Assembly (NCBI RefSeq): GCF_000430725.1
Contig: NZ_KE387206.1
Span: forward strand, 5,613-69,612
DNA length: 64,000 bases
Source: Azohydromonas australica DSM 1124
GTDB lineage: Bacteria; Pseudomonadota; Gammaproteobacteria; Burkholderiales; Burkholderiaceae_C
Direction of reading: 5' to 3'
Part shown: in pieces, positions 20,995-30,761 of the stretch
How the letters are laid out: each line of letters begins with the position of its first letter
Numbering within the stretch: the stretch's first letter is position 1
Notes under the pieces: model-generated
What the model saw: the letters and a program-made list of their open reading frames with translations, nothing else
Told to the model about the DNA's origin: nothing
The model's database searches: none
Translations under genes and position numbers: made by a program

Positions 20995-22566
20995 ATGGAA
21001 GAGCTGCTTGAGCAGCTGTCTGGTATTGCGCGCGGCATGTGGCGCTTCCGCTGGCACGGGCTCATCGTGGCCTGGATCGTGGCGGTGATCGGCGGTGTGG
21101 TGGTGTGGCGCATGCCCGACCGCTACGAAGCCTCGGCGCGCATCTACGTCGATACCCAGTCCATCCTGCGTCCGCTCATGTCCGGCCTTGCCGTGCAGCC
21201 CAACGTGGACCAGCAGCTGCAGATGCTCAGCCGCACGCTCATCAGCCGGCCCAACGTGGAAAAGCTCATCCACATGGCCAACCTCGATCTCAAGAGCGCC
21301 ACCAGCGCCGAGCAGGAGGCGCTGATCGAGTCGCTGACCCACAAGCTCTCGATCAAGAGCGTGGGGCGCGACAACTTCTACACGCTGAGCTACCTGGACT
21401 CCAACCCGGAGAAGGCGCGCCGCGTGATCCAGTCGCTGGTGTCGATCTTCGTGGAGTCGAGCCTGGGCGCCAGCCGCCAGGACACCAACTCCGCCAAGCA
21501 GTTCCTGGACGAGCAGATCAAGACCTACCGCTCCAAGCTGGAGGAGGCCGAGTCGCGGCTCAAGGAATTCCGGCTGCGCAACATCGAGCTGCAGTCCGGC
21601 GACGGCAAGGACATCACCTCGCGGCTGGGCGGCATGAGCTCGCAGCTGGAGGATGCCAGGCTGCAGCTGCGCGAAGCAGAGACCGCGCGCGACGCGGCCC
21701 GCGCGCAGCTGGCGGGCGTGCGGAACCTGAGCGGCCCGGCCCCGGCGGCGGGTGCGGCGTCGGACACGCCGGCGGCCGTGTCCACGCCCGAGATCGACGC
21801 GCGCCTGGACGCGCAGCGCCGCCACCTCGACGGGCTGCTGCAGCGCTTCACGGACCAGCACCCGGAGGTGCTGGCGACGCGGCGGCTGCTCAAGGAGCTG
21901 GAGGAGCAGAAGAAGCGCGAGGTGGAGGAGCTGCGGCGCACGGCCTCCAGCGGCGCGGTGCTCAGCGGCAGCGGCAACACCAACCTGGCCTACCAGGAGA
22001 TCACGCGGCTGCTGGCCACCAGCGAGGTGCAGGTGGCCTCGCTGCGCGCGCGCGTGGAGGAGTACACCGCCCGCTACGCCACCGCGCGCGAGGCGCTCAA
22101 GAGCGCGCCGGCGCTGGAGGCCGAGGCCGCGCAGCTCAACCGCGACTACGACATCCACAAGAAGAACTACGAGATGCTCGTGTCCCGGCGCGAGTCGGCC
22201 ACCATCTCCGGACAGCTCGAGGACGCGGGCGTGGCCGAGTTCCGCCTCGTGGACCCGCCGCGCGTGCCTTCCAAGCCCTCCGCGCCCAACCGGCTGATGC
22301 TGCTGCCGGTGGTGCTGGTGGCGGCGCTGGGCCTGGGCGTGGCCGTGACCTTCGCCCTGAGCCGCCTGCGCCCGGTCTTCTACCAGGGCGGCGAGCTGCG
22401 CCGGAAGCTGGAGCTGCCGCTGCTGGGCGTGGTCACGCTGGTGCTAACGGACGCGCAGATACGCCAGGAGCGCGTCGATCGCCTGCGCTTCCTTGGCGCC
22501 CTGGGCAGCCTGGTGCTGCTGATGATGGCGGCCATGGCGCTGACCGCGCTCAAGTCCATGAAATGA
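20995..22566 (+). CDS. XrtA-system chain-length determinant (Wzz-like co-polymerase)
   Basis: A 523-aa inner-membrane protein of the TIGR03007 type. A membrane helix near residues 20-40 follows MEELLEQLSGIARGMWRFRW; a long periplasmic coiled-coil region (about 170-390) and a second helix near 430-455 follow; a further hydrophobic segment at about 500-520 ends the protein. Such proteins set chain length and link synthesis to export. The ATG at 20995 has GGAAGGAAT upstream. The tyrosine autokinase that normally partners it begins 4 bp later. Confidence 0.93.
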   Translation: MEELLEQLSGIARGMWRFRWHGLIVAWIVAVIGGVVVWRMPDRYEASARIYVDTQSILRPLMSGLAVQPNVDQQLQMLSRTLISRPNVEKLIHMANLDLKSATSAEQEALIESLTHKLSIKSVGRDNFYTLSYLDSNPEKARRVIQSLVSIFVESSLGASRQDTNSAKQFLDEQIKTYRSKLEEAESRLKEFRLRNIELQSGDGKDITSRLGGMSSQLEDARLQLREAETARDAARAQLAGVRNLSGPAPAAGAASDTPAAVSTPEIDARLDAQRRHLDGLLQRFTDQHPEVLATRRLLKELEEQKKREVEELRRTASSGAVLSGSGNTNLAYQEITRLLATSEVQVASLRARVEEYTARYATAREALKSAPALEAEAAQLNRDYDIHKKNYEMLVSRRESATISGQLEDAGVAEFRLVDPPRVPSKPSAPNRLMLLPVVLVAALGLGVAVTFALSRLRPVFYQGGELRRKLELPLLGVVTLVLTDAQIRQERVDRLRFLGALGSLVLLMMAAMALTALKSMK

Positions 22567-22570
22567 TGCC

Positions 22571-23821
22571 ATGAGCACCCTGATCGAACAAGCCGCCGCG
22601 AGACTGGCGCAGCTGCGCAACTCGGGCCTGGCGCCGGCGCCGGCCGACGCCGGCGTCGAGGCGGCGGTGCCGCCGCCGCAGCGCGACGCCCTGCCGGTAC
22701 CGCCGGCCGAGCTGCCGGCGCTGCCCTTCCAGCCCGGCGTGCCGCCCGACTTCCGCGCCGAGCTGCCCCCGGCCTACGTGCCGCCGCTGCCGCCGGAGCT
22801 CTCGCCGGAGCTGCCGCCGCCGTTCCAGCCCGAGCTTCCCCCGCCGTTCCAGCCGCAGCCGTCCGCGCCCTTCGCTTCCAGCTACGGGCCGGAGCTCCAT
22901 CCCTCCGAGCCGCGGCCGCCGCTGTCCGCGGGCTTCCCGTACGAGGCGCCGTCCCAGGCGGGCGCCGGCTTCCAGCCCGACTACGGCTACCAGCCGCCCA
23001 TGTACGGCCATGGCATGGGCATGGCGGCGCCCCCGCGTTCCATGGCGGCGACCTCGCGCCGCGTGGAGCTGGACCTGCAGCGGCTGGCGGCGGCCAACTT
23101 CGTCACGCCCGGTGCGCCGCGTAGCCGCATTGCCGACCAGTACCGCGTCATCAAGCGTCCGCTGATCGCCAACGCGCTGGGCAAGGGCGCCGCGCCGGTG
23201 GCGCACGGCAACCGCATCATGGTCACCAGCGCGCTGCCGGGCGAGGGCAAGACCTTCACGGCGGTGAACTTGGCGCTGAGCATCGCCGCCGAGCTCGACA
23301 CCACGGTGATGCTGGTGGACGCCGACGTCGGCCGGCCCTCGGTGCTCAAGACGCTGGGCCTGGCGCCGGGGCCCGGACTGCTGGACGTGCTCGAAGGGCG
23401 CGCCACCATGCCCGAGGTGCTGCTGCGCACCAACATCGACAAGCTCACGCTGCTGTCCGCCGGCACGCTGCACGACCGCGCCACCGAGGTGCTCGCCAGC
23501 GACGGCATGCAGTCGCTGCTGCAGGAAGTCGCGCAGCGCTACGACGACCGCATCATCATCTTCGACTCGCCGCCGCTGCTGCTGACCACCGAGGCCCGCG
23601 CCCTGGCCAGCCACATGGGCCAGATCGTCATGGTGGTGCGCGCCGGACACACCAGCCAGTCGGACGTGCAGGCTGCGCTGGGCACCATCGAGTTCTGTCC
23701 CGTCAAGCTGCTGGTGCTCAACCAGGCCCGCAGCTCCAAGTTCGATACCTACTCAACCGGATACAAGTACGGCTATGGCTATGGCTACGGACAAGAGCAG
23801 GCTCAGCAGCAACCGGGCTGA
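22571..23821 (+). CDS. XrtA-associated tyrosine autokinase
   Basis: A 416-aa cytoplasmic BY-kinase. The first 170 residues are Pro-rich and carry ELPPPFQP-type repeats. The kinase domain shows Walker A SALPGEGKTFTAVNLAL, Walker A' VMLVDADVGRPS, and Walker B IIFDSPPLL. The C-terminus has a tyrosine cluster (YSTGYKYGYGYGYG) that is the expected autophosphorylation site. It works with the co-polymerase encoded just upstream to control polymer length. The Pro-rich extension is longer than usual for this class. Confidence 0.92.
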   Translation: MSTLIEQAAARLAQLRNSGLAPAPADAGVEAAVPPPQRDALPVPPAELPALPFQPGVPPDFRAELPPAYVPPLPPELSPELPPPFQPELPPPFQPQPSAPFASSYGPELHPSEPRPPLSAGFPYEAPSQAGAGFQPDYGYQPPMYGHGMGMAAPPRSMAATSRRVELDLQRLAAANFVTPGAPRSRIADQYRVIKRPLIANALGKGAAPVAHGNRIMVTSALPGEGKTFTAVNLALSIAAELDTTVMLVDADVGRPSVLKTLGLAPGPGLLDVLEGRATMPEVLLRTNIDKLTLLSAGTLHDRATEVLASDGMQSLLQEVAQRYDDRIIIFDSPPLLLTTEARALASHMGQIVMVVRAGHTSQSDVQAALGTIEFCPVKLLVLNQARSSKFDTYSTGYKYGYGYGYGQEQAQQQPG

Positions 23822-23851
23822 GGCGCGCACGCGCCGCGGGAGCCCGTGCCG

Positions 23852-25429
23852 ATGAGGCACCCCTGGACACCGTGCCGCGCGGCCTGGCCCGCGCTGGGGC
23901 TGCTGACGTTGGCGGCGGTGCCCGCCTGGGCGCAGCAGGCGATGCAGCAGGCCCAGCAGGCCCAGCAGGCTCAGCAGGACACGCAGGGCGGGGGCAGCGC
24001 GGCCAACACCCAGCCGCCGCTGGAGCTGCGCATGAGCGTGATGCAGACCTTCACCAACAACGTGGACCTGAGCGATACGGACAAGCGCGCCGATGCCATC
24101 ACGCGGCTGTCGCCCGGGTTGCGCTGGGTCAGCCGTGCCGGTCGCGTGCGGGGCTTCGTGGACTACTCGCTCAATACGCTGACCTACCTGCGCGACAACA
24201 GCACCGACCTGCGCAACGCGCTCGCGAGCAATGCCACGGCCGAGTTGCTGGAGCGGCATGCCTACCTTGACGCGCAGGCCGTGATCTCGCAGCAATCGAT
24301 CAACCCGCTGGACGCCCAGTCCACCGACGACCAGGTCGGCCGCCGCAACCGCACCGAGGTGCGTACCCTGAACCTGACGCCGCGCGTGCAGGGCCGGCTC
24401 GGCGACGTGGCGCAGTGGGATGCGAGCCTGGGCTACCAGACCAGCCACTCCACGTCCGCCAACGCCCCGAGCTTCTCGTCCACGACCACGCAGGCGCGCC
24501 TGGGCAACGGCGAGGCGCTCACGGCGCTGCGCTGGTCGCTGCAGGCCTCGCACATCGCGCGCAGCTTCAGCAGCGGGCGCAGCACCGCGCAGGACACCGT
24601 GCGCGGCGTGCTGGACTACCGCATCAACCCCGAGCTCAGCACCGGCGTGATCGCCGGCTGGGAGTCCACCGACATCGCCTCCAGCACCAAGCAGAACCGC
24701 ACGAACTACGGCCTGCGCCTGAACTGGGTGCCCAGCGAGCGTGCGCGGCTCAACGCCGAGGTGGAGCGGCGCTTCTTCGGCAACGCGCACAACGTCAGCT
24801 TCTTCTACCGGCTGCCGCGCGCGGTGCTGTCCTACACCGACGTGCGCAGCCTCTCCAACGGGGTGGGGCAGCCGAGCACGGTCACGGAGGGCACTTGGTA
24901 CAACGTGCTCGACAAGTCGATTCCCTCCAGCGTGACGAACCCGGCCGAACGCGATGCGCTGGTGAGGGACTACCTCAGCCAGTACAACATCACCGCCAAT
25001 CCCGAGGTGCTGCAGGCGTTCCTGAGCTCGGGCGTGACCGTGAGCCGTCAGCAGCAGCTCTCCTTCGCCTGGCTGCTGCAGCGCGACACCATCACCTTCA
25101 CGCTGCAGCAAAGCGACGGCCGCCGCATCAGCACCGTGGTGGCCGGCAGCGACGTGTTCTCCTCCTTCAGCAACATCCAGCAGCGCGGCTATTCGCTCAC
25201 GCTGGCGCACCGGCTCACGGCCCTGTCCACGCTCTCGCTGGGTCTCACGCAGCGCGAGACTTCCGGCGGTGAGCTCGAAACCCGGCTGCGCACGATGACG
25301 GCCGCATGGTCCACGCAGCTCAACACGCGCGCCAAGTTCTCCCTGCTGGGCCGGCATTCGCGCTTCACCAGCCCCTCCGCGCCCTACAGCGAGTCGGCCC
25401 TGGTGGGTACGTTGGCGACGACCTTCTGA
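23852..25429 (+). CDS. XrtA-system outer-membrane beta-barrel protein (TIGR03016-like)
   Basis: A 525-aa secreted protein with a signal peptide (residues 1 to about 28, ending PAWAQ), followed by a Gln/Ala-rich repeat (QQAMQQAQQAQQAQQ) and a long beta-rich domain with alternating hydrophobic strands and a C-terminal aromatic end (VGTLATTF). It matches the PEP-CTERM-associated barrel placed between kinase and ATPase in these loci; it may serve polymer passage through the outer membrane. GTG at 23846 is an alternative start two codons upstream. Confidence 0.85.
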   Translation: MRHPWTPCRAAWPALGLLTLAAVPAWAQQAMQQAQQAQQAQQDTQGGGSAANTQPPLELRMSVMQTFTNNVDLSDTDKRADAITRLSPGLRWVSRAGRVRGFVDYSLNTLTYLRDNSTDLRNALASNATAELLERHAYLDAQAVISQQSINPLDAQSTDDQVGRRNRTEVRTLNLTPRVQGRLGDVAQWDASLGYQTSHSTSANAPSFSSTTTQARLGNGEALTALRWSLQASHIARSFSSGRSTAQDTVRGVLDYRINPELSTGVIAGWESTDIASSTKQNRTNYGLRLNWVPSERARLNAEVERRFFGNAHNVSFFYRLPRAVLSYTDVRSLSNGVGQPSTVTEGTWYNVLDKSIPSSVTNPAERDALVRDYLSQYNITANPEVLQAFLSSGVTVSRQQQLSFAWLLQRDTITFTLQQSDGRRISTVVAGSDVFSSFSNIQQRGYSLTLAHRLTALSTLSLGLTQRETSGGELETRLRTMTAAWSTQLNTRAKFSLLGRHSRFTSPSAPYSESALVGTLATTF

Positions 25430-25438
25430 GCATCGAAC

Positions 25439-26494
25439 ATGTACGAAGACTTCTACGGGCTGGGCTGCAAGCCGTTCCAGCTCAATCCTGACCCGGCCTT
25501 CTACTTCGCCAGCAAGCAGCACCGCCGCGCCAAGGCCTACCTGGACTACGGCGTGATGCGCAACGAGGGCTTCATCGTCATCACCGGCGAGATCGGCGCG
25601 GGCAAGACCACCGTGCTGCGCGGGCTGCTCGAAAGCATCAACCACAAGCAGGTGGTGGTGGGCCAGCTCGTGACGACGCAGCTCGACGCCGAAGACACGC
25701 TGCGCATGGTGGGCGCGGCCTTCGGGCTGCGCGTCAAGGACGTGCCCAAGTCGGAGCTGCTCATCGCGCTGGAAGCGTTCCTGCTGAGCGTGGCCCAGGA
25801 GGGCAAGCGCTGCCTGCTGATCGTGGACGAGGCGCAGAACCTGACCATGCGCGCGGTCGAGGAGCTGCGCATGCTCTCCAACTACCAGCTCGGCAACCAC
25901 TCGCTGCTGCAGAGCTTCCTGCTGGGGCAGCCCGAGTTCCGCCGCATCCTGCAGCGCCCGGAGATGGAGCAGTTCCGCCAGCGCGTGGCCGCGACCTGCC
26001 ACATCGGCCCGATGGACCTGGAGGACACGCAGCACTACATCGAGCACCGGCTGCAGTGCGCCGGCGCCACGCCGGGCAAGCCCGAGTTCGAGCAAGGCGT
26101 GTTCGAGCGCGTGCACCAGGCCAGCGGCGGCATCCCGCGGCGCATCAACGCGCTGTGCGACCGGCTGCTGCTGCTGGGCTACCTCAGCGGCAGCACGCGG
26201 CTGACGCTGGACCACGTCGAGCAGGTAATCGGCGAGCTCGCCAGCGAGGCCGCGCTGCCCAACGGCACCGCCGCGGTGCTGCCCGAGGACATGCCGCTGC
26301 TGCTGCAGGGCCGGCCCGCGGCGCACGAGGTGTCGCGGCTGATCGAGCAGCACAACGACGACCGGCTGCAGCGGCTGGAGCAGAGCCTGCTGCGGCTGGA
26401 GCACATCAATTTGCAGACGCTGGCGCTGCTGCAGCGCCTGCTGGGCGCCGCGGGAGCGGACGGCGCCCATGAGCCCAAGGAGAACGAAACATGA
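25439..26494 (+). CDS. XrtA-system AAA ATPase (ExeA/GspA-like)
   Basis: A 351-aa ATPase starting MYEDFYGLGCKPFQLNPDP, the family signature. Walker A is GEIGAGKTT (50-58), Walker B LLIVDEAQNL, and the sensor region includes LLGQPEFRRIL. After the AAA domain comes a coiled tail (about 280-345). This is the TIGR03015 type found between the barrel and wecB in XrtA loci; its role may be assembly of the envelope complex. It overlaps wecB by 4 bp. Confidence 0.93.
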   Translation: MYEDFYGLGCKPFQLNPDPAFYFASKQHRRAKAYLDYGVMRNEGFIVITGEIGAGKTTVLRGLLESINHKQVVVGQLVTTQLDAEDTLRMVGAAFGLRVKDVPKSELLIALEAFLLSVAQEGKRCLLIVDEAQNLTMRAVEELRMLSNYQLGNHSLLQSFLLGQPEFRRILQRPEMEQFRQRVAATCHIGPMDLEDTQHYIEHRLQCAGATPGKPEFEQGVFERVHQASGGIPRRINALCDRLLLLGYLSGSTRLTLDHVEQVIGELASEAALPNGTAAVLPEDMPLLLQGRPAAHEVSRLIEQHNDDRLQRLEQSLLRLEHINLQTLALLQRLLGAAGADGAHEPKENET

Positions 26495-27621
26495 TGAACG
26501 GTCCGGTGTTGTGCGTGGTGGGTGCGCGGCCCAACTTCATGAAGATGGCCCCCATCCTGCGCGCGCTGGCCGCGCACGAGCCGCCCATCCCGGTGCTGCT
26601 GGTTCACACCGGCCAGCACTACGACGAGCAGATGAGCGACCAGCTCTTCCGCGACCTGAAGCTGCCGCGCCCGGACATCAACCTGGAAGTGGGCTCGGGC
26701 AGCCACGCGGTGCAGACCGCCGAGGTCATGCGCCGCTTCGAGCCGCTGCTCGACGAGCACCATCCCAGCTGCGTGATCGTGGTGGGCGACGTCAACTCCA
26801 CGCTGGCGTGCACGCTGGTAGCGGTGAAGAAGCACGTGCCGGTGGTGCATGTGGAGGCGGGGCTGCGCAGCGGCGACCGCCTGATGCCCGAGGAGATCAA
26901 CCGCGTGCTCACCGACCAGGTGGCCGACCGGCTCTACACCACTGAGCGCAGCGCGGCCGACAACCTGGCGCGCGAGGGCGTCGCGGCCGAGCGCGTGTGC
27001 TTTACCGGCAACGTCATGATCGACTCGCTGCTGTCCAGCCGCGAGGCCGCGCGCGACCCGGCGCAGACGCTGGCCGCGCACGGCCTGGATCCGGCGCTGC
27101 TGGCGCTGGGCTACGGCGTGGTGACGATGCACCGGCCCTCCAACGTCGACGACCCAGCCACGCTCGAAGCGCTGCTGCGCACGCTGGGCGAGGTGGCGCA
27201 GAAGCTGCCGCTGGTGTTCGCGCTGCATCCGCGCACGCGGGGCAACATCGAGCGCTTCGGCCTGGATGCGCTGCTGGACGCGCGCCGCACCGCGCTGCTG
27301 CCGCCGCAGGGCTACCTGGAGATGCTGGGCCTCATGAGCCGCGCCACGCTGATGCTGACCGACTCCGGCGGGCTGCAGGAGGAGAGCACCGCGCTGGGCG
27401 TGCCGTGCCTGACGCTGCGCGAGAACACCGAGCGCCCCATCACGGTGGAGCAGGGCACCAACACGCTGGTGGGCCGCGACCGCCAGGCCATCCTGCAGAG
27501 CGTGGAGCAGGTGCTGTCCGGGCAGGGCAAGCGCGGGCGCGTGCCCGAGCTGTGGGACGGCCATGCCGCCGAGCGCATCGCCGCCGACCTGTGGCAGTGG
27601 CTCAGGAACCGCGCGTCCTGA
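26491..27621 (+). CDS. wecB: UDP-N-acetylglucosamine 2-epimerase (non-hydrolysing)
   Basis: A 376-aa enzyme that interconverts UDP-GlcNAc and UDP-ManNAc. Family motifs are intact: VGARPNFMKMAPILRAL, VHTGQHYDEQMSDQLF, HVEAGLRSGDR and TDSGGLQEESTALGVPCLTLRENTERP. It sits in the core EPS operon, overlapping the ATPase by 4 bp. The product could be oxidised to UDP-ManNAcA by the dehydrogenase at 39757-41037 (inference). Confidence 0.95.
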   Translation: MMNGPVLCVVGARPNFMKMAPILRALAAHEPPIPVLLVHTGQHYDEQMSDQLFRDLKLPRPDINLEVGSGSHAVQTAEVMRRFEPLLDEHHPSCVIVVGDVNSTLACTLVAVKKHVPVVHVEAGLRSGDRLMPEEINRVLTDQVADRLYTTERSAADNLAREGVAAERVCFTGNVMIDSLLSSREAARDPAQTLAAHGLDPALLALGYGVVTMHRPSNVDDPATLEALLRTLGEVAQKLPLVFALHPRTRGNIERFGLDALLDARRTALLPPQGYLEMLGLMSRATLMLTDSGGLQEESTALGVPCLTLRENTERPITVEQGTNTLVGRDRQAILQSVEQVLSGQGKRGRVPELWDGHAAERIAADLWQWLRNRAS

Positions 27622-27635
27622 CCGATAACCATCCC

Positions 27636-28496
27636 ATGCTGTCCCCTTCGGTCATCAACGCCTTCACCATCGACGTGGAGGACTACTTCCAGGTCTCCGC
27701 CTTCGCGCCGTTCATTTCGCGCAGCCAGTGGGACGCGCGCGAGTGCCGGGTCGAGCGCAACGTCGAGCGCATCCTGCAGATGTTGCGCCGTCATCAGGTG
27801 CAGGCCACGTTCTTCACGCTGGGCTGGATCGCGCAGCGCTACCCGCAGGTGGTGCGCGACATCGTGGCCGAGGGCCACGAGCTCGCCAGCCACGGCTGCA
27901 ACCACGAGCGCGCCAGCGACCTCACGCCGCAGGCGTTCTACGAGGACGTGTACCGCGCCAAGGCGCTGCTGGAGGACCTGGGGGGTGTGAGCGTGCTGGG
28001 CTACCGCGCGCCGAGCTTCTCCATCGGCCGCACCAACCCCTGGGCCTTCGACGAGCTCCAGCGCGCGGGCTACCGCTACAGCTCCAGCGTCTACCCGATC
28101 GTGCATGACCACTACGGCATGCCCGAGGCGCCGCGCTTCGCCTTCAAGCCCACGGGCGGCAGCGGCTTCATCGAGGTGCCGCCCACGACGCTGCGCGTGT
28201 TCTCGCGCAACCTGCCTTCCAGCGGCGGGGGCTACTTCCGGCTGCTGCCCTACGGGCTCTCGCGCTGGATGTTGAGGCACGTCAACCAGGCCGAGCAGCA
28301 ATCGGCGATCTTTTACTTCCACCCCTGGGAAATCGATCCCGGGCAACCGCGCGTGGCCGGCGCAAGCGCCAAGGCGCGCTTTCGACATTACCTGAACCTG
28401 CAGCGCATGGAATCGCGGCTGGAGCGGCTGCTGAGCGATTTCCGCTGGGGCCGCATGGACCGCATTTTCCTGGGCGGGACCTCCCTCAACGCATGA
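27636..28496 (+). CDS. XrtA-system polysaccharide deacetylase (NodB + DUF3473)
   Basis: A 286-aa protein with a complete NodB domain: FTIDVEDYF at residues 8-16 holds the catalytic Asp pair and ELASHGCNHE the metal histidines. The C-terminal DUF3473 segment (about 200-286) includes FYFHPWEIDPGQPR. No signal peptide is seen, so it acts in the cytoplasm or is exported otherwise. It would remove acetyl groups from amino sugars in the polymer or its precursor. The ATG at 27636 is 14 bp after wecB. It overlaps the FemAB-like gene by 4 bp. Confidence 0.92.
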   Translation: MLSPSVINAFTIDVEDYFQVSAFAPFISRSQWDARECRVERNVERILQMLRRHQVQATFFTLGWIAQRYPQVVRDIVAEGHELASHGCNHERASDLTPQAFYEDVYRAKALLEDLGGVSVLGYRAPSFSIGRTNPWAFDELQRAGYRYSSSVYPIVHDHYGMPEAPRFAFKPTGGSGFIEVPPTTLRVFSRNLPSSGGGYFRLLPYGLSRWMLRHVNQAEQQSAIFYFHPWEIDPGQPRVAGASAKARFRHYLNLQRMESRLERLLSDFRWGRMDRIFLGGTSLNA

Positions 28497-29530
28497 TCCA
28501 GATAGAACTGCTCGCCGCGGACGACCAGCGTGCCGCGGCGCAATGGGACGAGTTCGTCCTCGCCTGTCCCGAAGCCACGTTTTTCCACCGCGCCGGCTGG
28601 CAGCGCGTGCTGCGCGAAGCCTTCGGGCACCAGACGCATTTCCTGCTCGCGCGCCGCGCCGGCGCCATCGAGGGCGTGCTGCCGCTGGCACACGTGCGCA
28701 GCTGGCTCTTCGGCAGCTCGCTCACGAGCCTGCCCTTTGCCGTCTACGGCGGCGTGGCCGCCACCAGCGCCGATGCCGTGCAGGCGCTGGAGGCGCATGC
28801 CGACCAGCTCGGCCGCAAGCTCGGCGTGCAGCACCTGGAGCTGCGCCACACCACGCGGCGCCACGCCGACTGGCCCGAGCAGGACCTCTACGTCACCTTC
28901 CACAAGGAGCTGCTGGAGGACGAGGAGGCCAACATGCTGGCCATCCCGCGCAAGCAGCGCGCGATGGTGCGCAAAGGCATCAAGAACGGCCTGACCAGCA
29001 GCGTGCACCGGGACGTGGGCCGCTTCTTCGCGCTGTACGCCGACAACGTGCACCGCCACGGCACGCCGGCGATGCCGCGGCGCTACTTCGAGCTGCTGCA
29101 GGACGAGTTCGGCGACGCGCTGGAGCTCATGGCGGTGGACAGCCCCGACGGCCAGCCGCTGAGCGCCGTGCTGAGCTTCTACTTCCGCGACGAGATCCTG
29201 CCGTACTACGCGGGCGACGCCGTGGCCGCGCGCGACCTCGCGGCCAACGACTTCAAGTACTGGGAGCTCATGCGCCACGCGCTGGCGCGCGGCTGCAAGG
29301 TCTTCGACTACGGGCGCAGCAAGCAGGGCACGGGCTCCTACTCGTTCAAGAAGAACTGGGGCTTCGAGCCCACGCCGTTGCACTACGAGTACCGGCTCTA
29401 CAAGCGCGAGACGGTGCCGCAGAACAACCCGTCCAACGCCAAGTACAAGCTGTTCATCGAGGCCTGGCGGCGCATGCCCATCGGGCTGGCCAACCGGCTG
29501 GGGCCCCTGGTCGTTCGCAGCCTGGGGTGA
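28493..29530 (+). CDS. FemAB-family XrtA/PEP-CTERM-associated protein
   Basis: A 345-aa GNAT-fold protein of the FemAB/BioF2 type (TIGR03019-like). It contains EATFFHRAGWQRVLREAFGHQTHFLLARR at the N-terminus and FKYWELMRHALARGCKVFDYGRSKQGTGSYSFKKNWGFE near residues 250-290. FemAB proteins transfer aminoacyl groups; here the acceptor is probably a sugar or envelope component. It is co-translated with the deacetylase before it and followed 4 bp later by a glycosyltransferase. Confidence 0.88.
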   Translation: MIQIELLAADDQRAAAQWDEFVLACPEATFFHRAGWQRVLREAFGHQTHFLLARRAGAIEGVLPLAHVRSWLFGSSLTSLPFAVYGGVAATSADAVQALEAHADQLGRKLGVQHLELRHTTRRHADWPEQDLYVTFHKELLEDEEANMLAIPRKQRAMVRKGIKNGLTSSVHRDVGRFFALYADNVHRHGTPAMPRRYFELLQDEFGDALELMAVDSPDGQPLSAVLSFYFRDEILPYYAGDAVAARDLAANDFKYWELMRHALARGCKVFDYGRSKQGTGSYSFKKNWGFEPTPLHYEYRLYKRETVPQNNPSNAKYKLFIEAWRRMPIGLANRLGPLVVRSLG

Positions 29531-29534
29531 CGCG

Positions 29535-30761
29535 ATGGCCGACCTGCTGTACCTGGTGCACCGGCTGCCGTACCCGCCCAACAAGGGCGACAAGGTGCGC
29601 TCGTTCCACCTGCTCAAGCACCTGGCGGCACGCCACCGCGTGTTCCTGGGCACCTTCGTGGACGACCTCGAGGACGAGGCCTTCGTGCAGAACCTGCGCC
29701 CGTACTGCGCCGAGATGCACGTGGCGCGGCTGCAGCCCAGGCTGGCCAGGGTCGCGAGCCTGCGCGCGCTGCCGCTGGGCCGGGCGCTGACGCTGAGCTA
29801 CTACGACGACGCGGGGCTGCGGCGCTGGGTGCGCGCGCTCGGCGCGCGCTGCAAGCTCGACGCGGCGGTGGTGTTCAGCTCCTCGATGGCGCAGTACGTG
29901 GACGAGCTGCCCGGGCTGCCGATGCTGGTGGACTTCGTGGATGTGGACTCGGCCAAGTGGACGCAGTACGCCGACGCGCACCGCTGGCCCATGTCGTGGC
30001 TGTACGCGCGCGAGGGCCGGCGGCTGTTGGCCTACGAGCGCGAGGTGGCCGCGCGCGCGCTGCGTTCCTTCTTCGTCACGGAGGCCGAGTCGGCGCTGTT
30101 CCGCCAGCTCGCGCCCGAGTGCGCGCGCAGCGTCGAGCCCATCGGCAACGGCGTGGACGCCGAGTACTTCGCGCCTGCCGAAGGGCGCGCCTCGCCCTTC
30201 GGCGCGGAGCCGTATCCGCTGGTGTTCACCGGCGCCATGGACTACTGGCCCAACGTGGACGCGGTGTGCTGGTTCGCGCGCGAGGTGCTGCCGCAGCTGC
30301 TGCCGCGCTGGCCGGGGCTGCGGCTGCACATCGTGGGGCGCAGCCCCACGGCGGCGGTGCAGGCGCTGGCCGGGCCGCACGTGAACGTCACCGGCACGGT
30401 GCCCGACGTGCGGCCGTACCTGCAGCATGCCGCGGCGGTGGTGGCGCCGCTGCGGCTGGCGCGCGGGGTGCAGAACAAGATCCTGGAGGCCATGGCGATG
30501 GCGCGCCCGGTGGTGGCTTCGCTGACGTGCACGCGCGGCATCGACGCGCAGCCCGGCACCGAGCTGCTGCCGGCGCTGGAGGTGGAGGACTACGTGCAGC
30601 AGATCAACGCGCTGCTGGCGAGCCCGGACCGCGCCGCGGCCATCGGCCAAGCCGGGCGCCAGCGCGTGCTGCGCAACTACAGCTGGGACGCGCACCTCTC
30701 GGGCATCGACCCGCACCTGCCCTCGCACGAGGCGGCGCCTGCTGCGCCTGCAGCGGCATGA
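29535..30761 (+). CDS. Glycosyltransferase, XrtA system (TIGR03087-like)
   Basis: A 408-aa GT-B-fold transferase, group 1 family. The N-terminus LVHRLPYPPNKGDKVRSF is the mark of the TIGR03087 family; the C-terminal part has VFTGAMDYWPNVDAV, LHIVGRSP and the donor motif APLRLARGVQNKILEAMAM. It would add one sugar to the lipid-linked repeat at the cytoplasmic face. Donor and linkage cannot be read from sequence. It overlaps xrtA by 4 bp. Confidence 0.92.
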   Translation: MADLLYLVHRLPYPPNKGDKVRSFHLLKHLAARHRVFLGTFVDDLEDEAFVQNLRPYCAEMHVARLQPRLARVASLRALPLGRALTLSYYDDAGLRRWVRALGARCKLDAAVVFSSSMAQYVDELPGLPMLVDFVDVDSAKWTQYADAHRWPMSWLYAREGRRLLAYEREVAARALRSFFVTEAESALFRQLAPECARSVEPIGNGVDAEYFAPAEGRASPFGAEPYPLVFTGAMDYWPNVDAVCWFAREVLPQLLPRWPGLRLHIVGRSPTAAVQALAGPHVNVTGTVPDVRPYLQHAAAVVAPLRLARGVQNKILEAMAMARPVVASLTCTRGIDAQPGTELLPALEVEDYVQQINALLASPDRAAAIGQAGRQRVLRNYSWDAHLSGIDPHLPSHEAAPAAPAAA

